64,000 bases of DNA from Planococcus wigleyi (GCF_014836985.1 NZ_JACSPU010000001.1:1-64000), one strand, 5' to 3'. Positions 41,216-49,893 are shown, counted from the stretch's first letter. Notes: generated from the letters alone by a model not told the origin. Numbers and translations: made by a program.

Positions 41216-43038
41216 TGCTCATTATATTTCTAGGAGTGCTCTCCCAATGGATTGCGTGGCGTCTTCAGCTTCCTGCAATTGTACTGATGTCGATTGCCGG
41301 CCTCCTTGTCGGCCCAATTTTTGAAATCATCCACCCCGCCGAGAGTTTCGGGGAACTGTTCAATCCGTTTATTTCATTGGCAGTAGCGATCATTTTGTTT
41401 GAAGGCAGTTTGAATTTGAATTTCAAGGAAATCCGAACCTTCAGCAAGCCGATTTTACGGATCGTCACACTCGGCGCATTCATTGCCTGGATCGCCGGGT
41501 CCCTGGCTGCGCATTACATTGCCGGTTTATCGTGGGCAGTGGCATTTGTTATCGGCGGGCTGTTTATCGTAACCGGGCCCACCGTTATCCTGCCGCTATT
41601 GCGGCAAGCAAAGTTAAAATCACGCCCGGCAGCCATCCTGAAATGGGAAGGCATCGTTGTCGATCCTTTCGGGGCGTTGCTGGCTTTATTTGCATTCCAG
41701 TTTGTATTGTTTGCCAATGGTGACGAAACAGCGGCCGCCTTTGGCCTGTTTTTCCTGGCATCCCTTTTTGCAGCCGCACTTGGCGCAGGAGCAGGGTGGC
41801 TGATGGGGCTGATGTTCGAGAGAGGGCAGGTTCCGGAATTTCTGAAGGCGCCGATGGTTTTTGGTATGGTGCTGCTGACTTTTGTCGTGTCGGATTTGAT
41901 CATGCATGAAACCGGGTTGCTGGCGGTGACCGCAATGGGCATGATGATGGCCAATATGAACATCGCTTCGATTAATGACATGCGCCATTTCAAAGAAAAT
42001 ATTTCCGTTCTGCTGATTTCCAGTATTTTCGTGATGCTGACTGCTTCATTAAGCCTCGAAGTCCTGATCAGCATCTTCAACTGGCAGATCATTTCATTCG
42101 TTTTGGCGACGCTGTTTGTCGTCCGGCCTTTGTCGATTTGGCTATCGACGATCGGCACCGATTTGACGATTCAGGAAAAAACCTTGGTCGGCTGGATTGC
42201 GCCGCGCGGCATCGTGGCTTTGACGGTTTCCGGTTATTTTGCGGGCGTTTTGCTGGAAGCCGGATTTGCAGATGCGGAACTGCTGACGGCGCTGACTTTT
42301 GCGCTGGTCTTTTCGACCGTTATCGTACACGGCTTTACTATCAGCTGGCTTGGCAAAAAGCTTGGGTTGGCAACAGCGGATGACCCAGGTGTCATCATTG
42401 TGGGAGCCAGCCGGTTTGCCACAAAGCTTGGTGAAGCAATGGCAGATTTCAATAAAAACGTACTGATTGTGGACCCTTCCTGGGGTCGCCTGCAAGGGGC
42501 GCGCCAAGCTGGATTGAAGACATATGCTGGTGAAATCCTGTCGGAGCATACGGATTATGAAGTGGAGTTAACGCCTTACGAGACGATGATTGTTGCTACA
42601 GAGACCGATTCCTACAACTCTCTTGTCGTCAATAATTTCGTTCCGGAACTGGGTCGTACGAACCTTTACCAGACAGCGATCCATATTGGGGATCCGTCTG
42701 ACTTTCATGTTTCCTTGAGCGGGCGGACGTTATTCGCAGAACAATGGAATATCCATGAACTGGAGGCGAAGACCGAAGAAGGCTATACGATGCGCAAGAC
42801 GCAATTGACGGATCAATTCAGCTTCGAGGACTTCAAAGGAAAATGGTCAGATGAGATGATCCCGCTCTTTATTCAAAGGTCCCAAGGAAAAATTGAGTTC
42901 TTTGAGGGCAGCAATAAACTTGAACCAAAAGCTGGGGATGTAGTTGTCAGCTTTACTTCTCCTGCACGCCAATCGGACCGCACGCAAGAACGTTTGGAAA
43001 ACAAACGGGTTAAAATTGCGACTCAGTCTAAAGAATGA
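41215..43038 (+). CDS. CPA1-type cation/proton antiporter with TrkA-like C-terminal domain
   Basis: A 607-aa protein with about twelve membrane helices (about 1-385) and a cytoplasmic tail with a TrkA_N/RCK-type Rossmann fold (VIIVGASRFATKLGEAMADF, then LIVDPSWG). Antiporter features include LFEGSLNLNF, VTGPTVILPLLRQ, KWEGIVVDPFGAL and the late APRGIVALTVSG. It exchanges Na+ or K+ for H+ and the tail probably senses nucleotide or redox state. Start is uncertain: TTG 41212 or ATG 41215 fit the frame but lie over 30 nt from the only ribosome site. Confidence 0.88.
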   Translation: MLIIFLGVLSQWIAWRLQLPAIVLMSIAGLLVGPIFEIIHPAESFGELFNPFISLAVAIILFEGSLNLNFKEIRTFSKPILRIVTLGAFIAWIAGSLAAHYIAGLSWAVAFVIGGLFIVTGPTVILPLLRQAKLKSRPAAILKWEGIVVDPFGALLALFAFQFVLFANGDETAAAFGLFFLASLFAAALGAGAGWLMGLMFERGQVPEFLKAPMVFGMVLLTFVVSDLIMHETGLLAVTAMGMMMANMNIASINDMRHFKENISVLLISSIFVMLTASLSLEVLISIFNWQIISFVLATLFVVRPLSIWLSTIGTDLTIQEKTLVGWIAPRGIVALTVSGYFAGVLLEAGFADAELLTALTFALVFSTVIVHGFTISWLGKKLGLATADDPGVIIVGASRFATKLGEAMADFNKNVLIVDPSWGRLQGARQAGLKTYAGEILSEHTDYEVELTPYETMIVATETDSYNSLVVNNFVPELGRTNLYQTAIHIGDPSDFHVSLSGRTLFAEQWNIHELEAKTEEGYTMRKTQLTDQFSFEDFKGKWSDEMIPLFIQRSQGKIEFFEGSNKLEPKAGDVVVSFTSPARQSDRTQERLENKRVKIATQSKE

Positions 43039-43081
43039 AATCATCCATATGTAAGCTTTTCGATACGTAATGTGAAACAGG

Positions 43082-43103
43082 GTTTGTTATGATTGGAACA
43101 AAC
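43082..43103 (+). promoter_or_regulatory. Operator-like dyad over an extended -10
   Basis: GTTTGTT (43082-43088) and AACAAAC (43097-43103) form a perfect 7-bp inverted repeat. It covers TGTTATGAT (43085-43093 region), an extended -10 element upstream of the FMN reductase gene. A repressor binding the dyad would occlude the promoter. Confidence 0.45.
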
Positions 43104-43191
43104 GGGTTGCTGCGGATTTAGTTGCAATAACGTGGATTTACACACATACAACCGATTCGTTACTTACGCATTTTGAGGAGGACATAGAATT

Positions 43192-43755
43192 ATGAAAGTT
43201 TTATTAGTAGACGGAACGATTCTTGGACGAAAAACCGGTGCCATTCTGGAACAGGTGCAGACTTACATCAAGGAATTCGCTCCTGAAATGGAATTAACGA
43301 TATTGAAGCTGGCCGATTACGACCATCAGTTTGTCGATGGCCGTCCACTTGGTGAATACAATGACAGCATGCAGGAAATTGTCCGCCGCTTTGAAGAAGC
43401 CGACGGCTATATCATTGCCTCGCCGATTTTCCAGGGTTCGATTCCAGGTGTCCTGAAGAATACATTCGACATGCTGCATCCGCGCACCATGCGCTACAAG
43501 CCGGTATCGATTGTGGCGAACGGCGGCACTTACCAGCATCACTTGGTCATCGAAAACCAGCTCAAGCCGATTCTCGATTACTTCCGCTGCCTGGTGACGC
43601 CCAACTACGTCTACACCCACAGCAGCCATTTTGACGACACCAACACCATCACCAACGACGACGTCCACAACCGCCTGCGCGAACTGGCACGCGTATTCGT
43701 GCAATATGCGGAGATGAGTAAGCACCTGTCGAAGGAAACGTTGGATAATCATTGA
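43192..43755 (+). CDS. NADPH-dependent FMN reductase family protein
   Basis: A 187-aa flavodoxin-fold protein of the SsuE/YwqN/ArsH-like FMN reductase family. Features are the N-terminal strand and phosphate loop (VLLVDGTILGRKTGA), the SPIFQGSIPGVLKN motif contacting FMN and the later SIVANGGTYQHH. It should reduce FMN or quinone-like substrates with NADPH. AGGAGG is 10 nt before the ATG. It is monocistronic with a dyad-bearing promoter region and a terminator. Confidence 0.88.
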   Translation: MKVLLVDGTILGRKTGAILEQVQTYIKEFAPEMELTILKLADYDHQFVDGRPLGEYNDSMQEIVRRFEEADGYIIASPIFQGSIPGVLKNTFDMLHPRTMRYKPVSIVANGGTYQHHLVIENQLKPILDYFRCLVTPNYVYTHSSHFDDTNTITNDDVHNRLRELARVFVQYAEMSKHLSKETLDNH

Positions 43756-43766
43756 TTGAAGGAAGA

Positions 43767-43792
43767 AACCTCCCTGTGTGGGAGGTTTTTTT
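43767..43792 (+). terminator. Terminator
   Basis: Stem AACCTCCC/GGGAGGTT, loop TGTGT, run of T. Confidence 0.9.
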
Positions 43793-43849
43793 GGTGTCAT
43801 TTTGGATTTTGTTTGAAGAAATGATTTGTTTTATTCCATTAAAAGAGCT

Positions 43850-43941
43850 TACTTTCTATTAAGAGTCAAATACTTTCTGTTTAGGAGCAAATACTTTCCG
43901 TAAATGATTGAATACTTTCTAATAAACTCTAAATACTTTCC
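43850..43941. repeat. 21-bp-period repeat array, left of NERD gene
   Basis: Five copies of TACTTTCY start at 43850, 43871, 43892, 43913 and 43934, a spacing of exactly 21 bp each time. Between cores, 13 variable bases usually end in AAA. The last copy lies in the final codons of the NERD gene, and its stop codon (TAG on the minus strand) is within the array. Read on the transcript of that gene the core is GGAAAGTA or AGAAAGTA. Confidence 0.92.
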
Positions 43942-44894
43942 ATGCCTTCAAAAAGTTCAGGAATAGCATATATTCGATCTTTATAACTTCCTGCAAAGGG
44001 CATATTCGTCGATTTTAATAGCTTGGAGGCGGTGGTAGTGTAGTGAAGTCCAGTAAACTCCCGGAATTCCCGATTGCTGATCGTCGTATTGGCCAGTGTC
44101 CGGTATTGCAACAATGCTTCAAGATGAGCGACCGGGTCACCATGGGCGCACGTTTCGCAGCGCCACTTCCCCCGGCGGTAACTCAGTAAGCGGTCCGAGC
44201 AATCAGGACAGAATATACCTTTCAAAAGTGAATTCGAAAGACCCAGAGGTGCTGAAGGTTTTGAAGAATGAAGCTCCAACAATTTATGGGCGATTAATTC
44301 TGTTTTCTTCTTTGATAAGATTTCTTGCGGATGTTTTTCCAACAATCGATCCATTAGGTGGGGGAGGCCGGAAGCCTGGACCATCAAACGGTTTCCGGCT
44401 CGCGATTGAACGACCGATGAAGGATAAGTGAAGACGATGACGCCGATGACAGGCAACTTTACCCGCTGCTGGAATAAAAACTGTTCCAGCCATTTTTCGT
44501 GGCGGCGCAATTGGTCATCCGGGTTTTTCATGCCGTCGATGCTGCCGTCTTTATTGGTACGGGAAAATTGCCTCAGTTGGGGATCGAAGTTGAGCAGGCC
44601 GGAAATGCTTTTGATTTCCAATGCCAATATGAAACGGCTGGTGATGAGGACGCTGTCAATCTGATGGGAAGACTTCTCTTTTTGGATGAATAAGTCGTGG
44701 ATGAAGTAATGCGGCAAAGGGAGATCGATTTCGTGCCAAAGGGAGTCGACGCGCAATTCGCCGTGGTAACCGGCAGTGATGCGGCGGAGTTTTTCGGTCC
44801 AGTAGGGAGCTTGGGGATGGACGGGTGATATGCGCTGGAGCAGGCTTTCGAGCTGGAAGATTTCTTGCGGTTTGTTTCGATCTTTAAAAATCAA
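43929..44894 (-). CDS. NERD-domain protein with zinc ribbon
   Basis: A 321-aa protein. The NERD (nuclease-related) domain at about 40-160 has GYHGELRVDSLWHE (conserved Gly-Glu), the Asp of HQIDSVLIT and the ALEIKSISG strand with Glu-x-Lys, the same arrangement as restriction-type nucleases. A C-terminal zinc ribbon (CPDC and CETC, about 238-260) leads to a basic, helix-turn-helix-like end. Its activity is unproven; DNA or RNA processing is the usual guess. The TTG at 44894 follows GGAGAGG; the ATG at 44954 overlaps the promoter. Repeat arrays flank both ends in the same orientation. Confidence 0.85.
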   Translation of the reverse strand: MIFKDRNKPQEIFQLESLLQRISPVHPQAPYWTEKLRRITAGYHGELRVDSLWHEIDLPLPHYFIHDLFIQKEKSSHQIDSVLITSRFILALEIKSISGLLNFDPQLRQFSRTNKDGSIDGMKNPDDQLRRHEKWLEQFLFQQRVKLPVIGVIVFTYPSSVVQSRAGNRLMVQASGLPHLMDRLLEKHPQEILSKKKTELIAHKLLELHSSKPSAPLGLSNSLLKGIFCPDCSDRLLSYRRGKWRCETCAHGDPVAHLEALLQYRTLANTTISNREFREFTGLHYTTTASKLLKSTNMPFAGSYKDRIYAIPELFEGMESI

Positions 44895-44925
44895 TTTATC
44901 CTCTCCTTTTTTATAAATCTGCTCC

Positions 44926-44954
44926 AATATAGCGTAAATTCTTAGGGATAGCAA
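44926..44954 (-). promoter_or_regulatory. SigA promoter of NERD gene
   Basis: Minus strand TTGCTA (44949-44954), 17-bp spacer, TATATT (44926-44931), about 32 bp before the TTG start. Confidence 0.72.
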
Positions 44955-44988
44955 TACTGTTTCAAGGATTCTGGAAGTTATTTGGAAA

Positions 44989-45080
44989 TGCTTTCTGTTT
45001 GGGTCAAAATACTTTCCAAAAGGCTATAAATACTTTCCAATAAAATGAGTTTACTTTCCATTGGAAGCTAAATACTTTCC
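44989..45080. repeat. 21-bp-period repeat array, right of NERD gene
   Basis: Five copies of T(A/G)CTTTCY start at 44989, 45010, 45031, 45052 and 45073, again exactly 21 bp apart and in the same orientation as the left array. The array lies upstream of the NERD promoter and about 80 bp before topB, so between two divergent transcription units. Confidence 0.92.
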
Positions 45081-45160
45081 AACCGACAAAAACCCCTCCC
45101 AAAAGCCAGCTTCAACAGAAAATGTTACAATAATCACATCAGAAATGAGGGTGAATTTAA

Positions 45161-47320
45161 ATGAAATCAGTAGTTTTAGCAGAAAAGCCATCCGTGGCGC
45201 GTGATATTGCGCGTGTTCTCGGATGCGAACAAAAAGGCAATGGATATTTGGAAGGCAAGCAATATATCGTCACGTGGGCACTTGGCCATCTGGTGACGCA
45301 TGCGCAGCCGGAGCAATACGACAACGACTTCAAGGAATGGAAAATGGATACTTTGCCGATCATTCCAAAGCCGTTCAAGCTGGTGCCGATCAAACAGTCA
45401 ATGAAGCAGTTTAACGCGGTCAAATCCCAGCTGCAGCGCGGCGATGTCAAAGATGTCATCATCGCGACAGATGCTGGACGCGAAGGCGAGCTTGTGGCGC
45501 GTTGGATTCTGGAGAAGACCAATACGCGCAAGCCGGTGAAGCGCCTGTGGATTTCGTCCGTTACCGATAAAGCCATTAAAGACGGCTTCAACAACTTGAA
45601 AGACGGCAAGGCTTACGAAAATCTCTACGCAGCAGCTGTTGCACGTGCGGAAGCGGACTGGGTAGTCGGCATCAACGCGACGCGCGCGCTGACCGTCAAA
45701 TACAATGCGCAATTGTCAACTGGCCGCGTGCAGACACCGACGCTGGCGATGATCGCCGAACGCGAAAAGCAGATCCGCAATTTCCAGCCGAAGCCGTATT
45801 ACGGCATGCAGGCGATTACCGACAAAGCGGCATTCACCTGGACGGACGGCAACTCGACGCAATCCTTCGACAAGGACAAAATCGACCGCTTGTTCAATAA
45901 ACTCCAGAACACCCACGAAGGCACTGTGACGGATATCAAGATTACGCCGAAACGCCAGCCGGCACCGCCTTTATTCGACTTGACCGAACTGCAGAAAGAA
46001 GCCTACAAGCGCTATAGCTGGTCGGCGAAAGAGACGCTCAACACGCTGCAGAATCTTTACGAGCGCTACAAAATTGTGACCTATCCGCGGACCGACTCGA
46101 AGCATTTGACGAGCGACATGCGGGATACCTTGAAGGACCGCGTCAAAGCGGTGCAAATGGGTCCTTACCGCAGCCTGGCCGCAATGATCTTGAAAAATCC
46201 GGTAGCGCCGCAGAAAGGCGTGATCGACGACGCAAAAGTTTCCGATCACCACGCCATCATCCCGACGGAAGAAACGCCGCCGCTGCATGATCTTTCCGAT
46301 AAAGAGGTTAAATTATACGACATGATCGTCAAGCGCTTCCTAGCGGTATTTTACCCGCAGTACGAATACGACCAGACGACCGTCAAACTGACTGCCGGCG
46401 GGGAAACGTTCCAGGCAAAAGGCAATACGATCCGCAATGAAGGCTGGAAACGCATCTACAAAGATGAAGATGACGACAACGATACTACGCTGCCGCCGTT
46501 TGAAAACGGGCAGAAGCTGGCGATCAAAGGCATCGCGCTGACGGATGGAAAAACCAAGCCGCCCGCTTTCTTCAATGAAGGGACGCTTCTTGGCGCTATG
46601 GAAAATCCGACGCAGTTCATGAGCGGCGAGTCGAAAGAACTGATTCAGACGCTCGGCGAAACCGGTGGACTGGGTACGGTTGCAACGCGTGCCGATGTCA
46701 TCGATAAATTGTTCAATACTTTCCTGATTGAGAAAAAAGGCAAGGACCTGACGATCACTTCAAAAGGCCGCCAGTTGCTGGAACTTGTTCCGGAAGACTT
46801 GAAGTCGCCGAAGCTGACAGCAGATTGGGAACAGCAATTGACCAAGATCGCCAAAGGCCAATTGAAAAAAGAAGAATTTATTAAAGAAATGATTGTCTTC
46901 GCTGAAAAATCCGTATCGGATATCAAGAAGAGCGACAAAAAGTTCAAGCATGACAACATCACCGGCAAAATGTGCCCGGATTGCGGCAAACCGCTTCTTG
47001 AAGTCAACAGCAAGCGCGGCAAAATGAATGTCTGCCAGGATCGCGACTGCGGCTACAAAAAGCAAGTGGCGATGCAGACCAATGCGCGCTGCCCAAACTG
47101 CCACAAGAAGTTAGAGATGCAAGGTGAAGGAGACGGCAAGATTTTCGTCTGCAAATGCGGACATCGCGAGAAGTTGTCAGCCTTTGAAAAACGCAAAAAA
47201 TCCGGTCAATCTAAAGCTAATAAAAAAGACGTCAATAAATACTTGAACCAGCAGGAAGAAGCGCCGCAAAATACGGCGATGGCTGATGCACTGAAAAAAT
47301 TATTGGGCCAAACCGAATAG
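45161..47320 (+). CDS. topB: DNA topoisomerase III
   Basis: Type IA topoisomerase, 719 aa. The Toprim domain is at the N-terminus (VVLAEKPSVARDIA, ATDAGREGELVARW with the metal-binding acidic residues). The catalytic Tyr is in VTYPRTDSKHL. The C-terminal tail has two zinc-ribbon-like Cys groups (CPDCGKPL..CQDRDCG and CPNCHKKL..CKCG) and a basic end. It relaxes and decatenates DNA, often with a RecQ helicase. It lies behind an extended -10 (TGTTACAAT, near 45126-45134). Confidence 0.95.
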   Translation: MKSVVLAEKPSVARDIARVLGCEQKGNGYLEGKQYIVTWALGHLVTHAQPEQYDNDFKEWKMDTLPIIPKPFKLVPIKQSMKQFNAVKSQLQRGDVKDVIIATDAGREGELVARWILEKTNTRKPVKRLWISSVTDKAIKDGFNNLKDGKAYENLYAAAVARAEADWVVGINATRALTVKYNAQLSTGRVQTPTLAMIAEREKQIRNFQPKPYYGMQAITDKAAFTWTDGNSTQSFDKDKIDRLFNKLQNTHEGTVTDIKITPKRQPAPPLFDLTELQKEAYKRYSWSAKETLNTLQNLYERYKIVTYPRTDSKHLTSDMRDTLKDRVKAVQMGPYRSLAAMILKNPVAPQKGVIDDAKVSDHHAIIPTEETPPLHDLSDKEVKLYDMIVKRFLAVFYPQYEYDQTTVKLTAGGETFQAKGNTIRNEGWKRIYKDEDDDNDTTLPPFENGQKLAIKGIALTDGKTKPPAFFNEGTLLGAMENPTQFMSGESKELIQTLGETGGLGTVATRADVIDKLFNTFLIEKKGKDLTITSKGRQLLELVPEDLKSPKLTADWEQQLTKIAKGQLKKEEFIKEMIVFAEKSVSDIKKSDKKFKHDNITGKMCPDCGKPLLEVNSKRGKMNVCQDRDCGYKKQVAMQTNARCPNCHKKLEMQGEGDGKIFVCKCGHREKLSAFEKRKKSGQSKANKKDVNKYLNQQEEAPQNTAMADALKKLLGQTE

Positions 47321-47382
47321 AATCCCGCTGCTGATGATGGTATGCTGTGAAGAAGCAAGTTTTCAGATAAGGAGAAAACGCC

Positions 47383-47874
47383 ATGGCTAAAAAAATCGCA
47401 AAAACCAATGCAGCACGTATGCTCGACAAAGAAAAGATCCACTATGAACTGCTTCATTACAGTGCCGAAGACGGCAAAGTGGACGGCGTTTCTGTCGCTG
47501 CCAAAATTGGCCATTCGGCAGAACTCGTCTATAAAACTTTGGTGGCCATTGGTGCCTCCAAGCAGCCATATGTGTTTGTTATTCCGGTTGCGGCAGAACT
47601 GGACTTGAAAAAAGCGGCCAAAGCGGCCGGCGAAAAGAAAATTGAGATGGCACCGGTGAAGGATATTCTTGCACTCACCGGCTATATTCGAGGCGGCTGT
47701 TCGCCTGTCGGGATGAAAAAGCCCTATCCGACTTTCGTGTCAGTTGAAGCGGAGCAATTGCCTGAAATGATTGTCTCTGCCGGTAAAATCGGCATGCAGT
47801 TGAAACTGGCTCCTGCGGAACTGGCCGCTGCGACAAAAGGCCACTTTGCGGAATTGACAGCTCCAGGTCAATGA
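47383..47874 (+). CDS. ybaK: YbaK/EbsC-type Cys-tRNA(Pro) deacylase
   Basis: A 163-aa trans-editing enzyme that removes cysteine from mischarged tRNA(Pro). The family signature has [11 protein letters not shown] early and the substrate-pocket motif [17 protein letters not shown], with Lys in YKTL being catalytic in YbaK proteins. Length and layout match free-standing YbaK. AAGGAG precedes the ATG. It is 62 bp after topB, and the following membrane protein gene starts 66 bp downstream. Confidence 0.9.
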   Translation: MAKKIAKTNAARMLDKEKIHYELLHYSAEDGKVDGVSVAAKIGHSAELVYKTLVAIGASKQPYVFVIPVAAELDLKKAAKAAGEKKIEMAPVKDILALTGYIRGGCSPVGMKKPYPTFVSVEAEQLPEMIVSAGKIGMQLKLAPAELAAATKGHFAELTAPGQ

Positions 47875-47940
47875 AGCTTCCATCCATTCGTTTTGAATGG
47901 GTGGATTTTTCATATCATAATAAAAGAAAGAAGGATTTGG

Positions 47941-48582
47941 ATGAAGCGTTCGCTGTTTTACCGTTGGCTGTTTTTTATTGTCGGATTGATTGTTCTCGCA
48001 CTTGGGTTTACCATGACCATCAAAGGCAGCAAGCTGGGCATCGGGCCATGGGATGTGCTGCATGTCGGCCTGTATCTGAACTTCGGATTGACCATCGGCA
48101 CGTGGTCGGTCATCGCCGGATTTGCGCTGATTGCCAGTACCGCTATCTTCACACGGAAAGTACCACAGATCGGCACTTTTTTGAATATGCTGCTGATCGG
48201 TGTCTTTATCGACATTTTCAATTTCCTGATTCCGGACATCCATACGCTGGTTGGGCAAATCCTGATTTTGTCAGCCGGAATCGTCGTGTCAGGCTATGGC
48301 GTCGGCCTCTATGTGTCGCCGAAAATCGGTGCAGGTCCGCGTGACAGCTTGATGATGATGCTCGTTGAAAAGACCGGCCTCAGCATCAGCGTCGTTCGGG
48401 CAGGGATTGAAGTCGGGGTGGCGTTGCTTGGTTGGCTGCTCGGCGGACCGGTCGGCATCGGCACCATTGCAGTTGCGTTGCTGACGGGCAGAATTGTCCA
48501 AGTATCCTTGCCGCAATTTGAAAAACTGCTGGTGACGCTCATCGGCAAAAAAGAAGGCATTCCGCCAGTCCTTAAGATTTAA
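47941..48582 (+). CDS. YczE/YitT-type membrane protein
   Basis: A 213-aa integral membrane protein with five helices. It has family motifs GSKLGIGPWDVLHVGL in the first half and SPKIGAGPRDSLMMML in the second, an internal duplication typical of YczE/YyaS proteins. Function unknown; YczE in Bacillus is linked to surfactin and bacillomycin production by an unclear route. The ATG at 47941 has AGAAGG upstream; an in-frame ATG 48 bp earlier has no site. Confidence 0.8.
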   Translation: MKRSLFYRWLFFIVGLIVLALGFTMTIKGSKLGIGPWDVLHVGLYLNFGLTIGTWSVIAGFALIASTAIFTRKVPQIGTFLNMLLIGVFIDIFNFLIPDIHTLVGQILILSAGIVVSGYGVGLYVSPKIGAGPRDSLMMMLVEKTGLSISVVRAGIEVGVALLGWLLGGPVGIGTIAVALLTGRIVQVSLPQFEKLLVTLIGKKEGIPPVLKI

Positions 48583-48606
48583 AGGAATGGCCTAAAAGCT
48601 AAGTAA

Positions 48607-48640
48607 AGCAAGAGATCGGGGACGTGCTCATTCTCTTGCT
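48607..48640. promoter_or_regulatory. Hairpin between YczE-like gene and mcc operon
   Basis: AGCAAGAGA (48607-48615) pairs perfectly with TCTCTTGCT (48632-48640) across a 16-nt loop. There is no T run, so a terminator is doubtful; a weak terminator or operator dyad are options. Confidence 0.4.
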
Positions 48641-48681
48641 CTACTATGCTAAAACCCAATTCTCATGACCGTTGTGATTAG

Positions 48682-48710
48682 TTGAATCCTTTCTGCCAAT
48701 ATGTTATAAA
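48682..48710 (+). promoter_or_regulatory. SigA promoter of methyltransferase-luxS-mccAB operon
   Basis: TTGAAT (48682-48687), 17-bp spacer, TATAAA (48705-48710), about 55 bp upstream of the first ATG. No clear S-box is visible, so a protein regulator such as CymR is more likely than a SAM riboswitch. Confidence 0.78.
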
Positions 48711-48764
48711 TAAAGCCGAGTAACTCTATTGGTTTTATTGAATATAAGAAAAGGGGCTTGAACA

Positions 48765-49400
48765 ATGGGACGCGAGTTTGTGGGGATTTTCGATGAATGG
48801 GTTCATACCTATGATGATTCAGTAAGTGGAAAAGATGAGGAATACAAAGATGTATTCATGAAATATAACGAAATTTTGCAGGCGGTGGCTGATGCAGCGA
48901 TTGGTCCGGTTATAGAATTCGGTGTCGGCACCGGCAACTTGACGGAAAAACTTTTAAGCCGTGGCTTGGAAGTGGTCGGAATCGAACCAAATCAGGCGAT
49001 GCGTGAAGTGGTTGCGGAAAAGATGAACGAATTGACTGTCATGGACGGTGATTTTTTGGAGTTCGAAACAGCAATCAAACCACAAAGCTTTGTCAGCTCA
49101 TACGCATTCCATCATTTGACGGACACGGAAAAAGCACAGGCTTTTCAACTATACGCCGAGCAATTGCCGGCGGGCGGCAAAGTGGTTTTTGCAGACACGC
49201 TTTTTGCTTCAGAAGCAGCCAAAAAGGAAATAATTGCATTTGAACAAGCAAGAGGTCATGCTAATCTAGTAGAGGACTTGAACCGTGAATATTACACAAC
49301 GGTTCCTGTGATGGAAAAACTGATTACGGATGCAGGGTTTACGGTGGAATTGTCGAAGATGAACAATTACGTATATCTGATTGACGCAACTAAAAAATAA
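48765..49400 (+). CDS. yrrT: YrrT-like SAM-dependent methyltransferase
   Basis: A 211-aa class I methyltransferase. The SAM-binding motif I is IEFGVGTGNLTEKLL, followed by VVGIEPNQAMREV and the later FVSSYAFHHLTDTEK. It heads a four-gene operon with luxS, mccA and mccB, the same position as yrrT in Bacillus, where it starts the methionine-to-cysteine operon. Its substrate is not known. AAAAGGGG precedes the ATG. Confidence 0.87.
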   Translation: MGREFVGIFDEWVHTYDDSVSGKDEEYKDVFMKYNEILQAVADAAIGPVIEFGVGTGNLTEKLLSRGLEVVGIEPNQAMREVVAEKMNELTVMDGDFLEFETAIKPQSFVSSYAFHHLTDTEKAQAFQLYAEQLPAGGKVVFADTLFASEAAKKEIIAFEQARGHANLVEDLNREYYTTVPVMEKLITDAGFTVELSKMNNYVYLIDATKK

Positions 49401-49419
49401 GAAATAGGGAGCGATTGGA

Positions 49420-49893
49420 ATGAAAAAAATGAATGTTGAAAGCTTTAACTTGGACCATACAAAAGTAGTGGCGCCATATGTGCGTTTGGCAGGAGAAAAA
49501 ACCGGCGCAAAAGGCGATACGATCCGCAAATACGATATCCGTTTTAAACAGCCGAACAAAGAGCATATGGATATGCCTGCGCTTCATTCCCTTGAGCACA
49601 TGATGGCTGAACACAGCCGCAACCATTCGGACAGCATTGTGGATATTGGGCCAATGGGCTGCCAGACAGGTTATTACCTATCAGTTATCAACCATGACGA
49701 TTTCGAAGACATTCTGCGCATTTTGGAAAACACCTTGAAAGATGTCATTGAAGCGGACGAAGTGCCGGCATGCAACGAAGTGCAATGCGGATGGGCTGCA
49801 AGCCATAGCTTAGAAGGCGCTAAAGAACTGGCGCGCGAAATGCTGGCGAAAAAAGACCAATGGAGCCAAGTCTTCGCGGATGAAGCGATCTAA
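49420..49893 (+). CDS. luxS: S-ribosylhomocysteine lyase LuxS
   Basis: A 157-aa iron/zinc enzyme that splits S-ribosylhomocysteine into homocysteine and DPD, the precursor of autoinducer-2. Metal ligands are the two His of HSLEH and the Cys of VQCGWAA. The catalytic Cys is in MGCQTGYYL. It lies between yrrT and mccA, 19 and 11 bp away, and so supplies homocysteine directly to the MccA step. In Bacillus subtilis this operon position is held by mtnN and luxS is elsewhere; mtnN is not present here. Confidence 0.95.
   Translation: MKKMNVESFNLDHTKVVAPYVRLAGEKTGAKGDTIRKYDIRFKQPNKEHMDMPALHSLEHMMAEHSRNHSDSIVDIGPMGCQTGYYLSVINHDDFEDILRILENTLKDVIEADEVPACNEVQCGWAASHSLEGAKELAREMLAKKDQWSQVFADEAI

Noticed and set aside
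41514-42158. 214-codon reading frame opposite the antiporter gene
   Set aside because: Mirror of membrane-helix codons on the other strand; composition is rich in Ser, Ile, Lys and Asn with no motif.
43850-45080. CRISPR array
   Set aside because: The repeated core is only about 8-11 bp with 13-bp intervals, the copies are not identical, and no cas gene is near. The strict 21-bp period is unlike CRISPR units.
48583-48764. SAM (S-box) riboswitch before the mcc operon
   Set aside because: No S-box core motifs or terminator/antiterminator pair is visible; the leader between promoter and first ATG is only about 50 nt.
49420-49893. Evidence for autoinducer-2 quorum sensing
   Set aside because: luxS sits in a sulfur recycling operon and no Lsr-type receptor or transporter is present, so signalling cannot be claimed.
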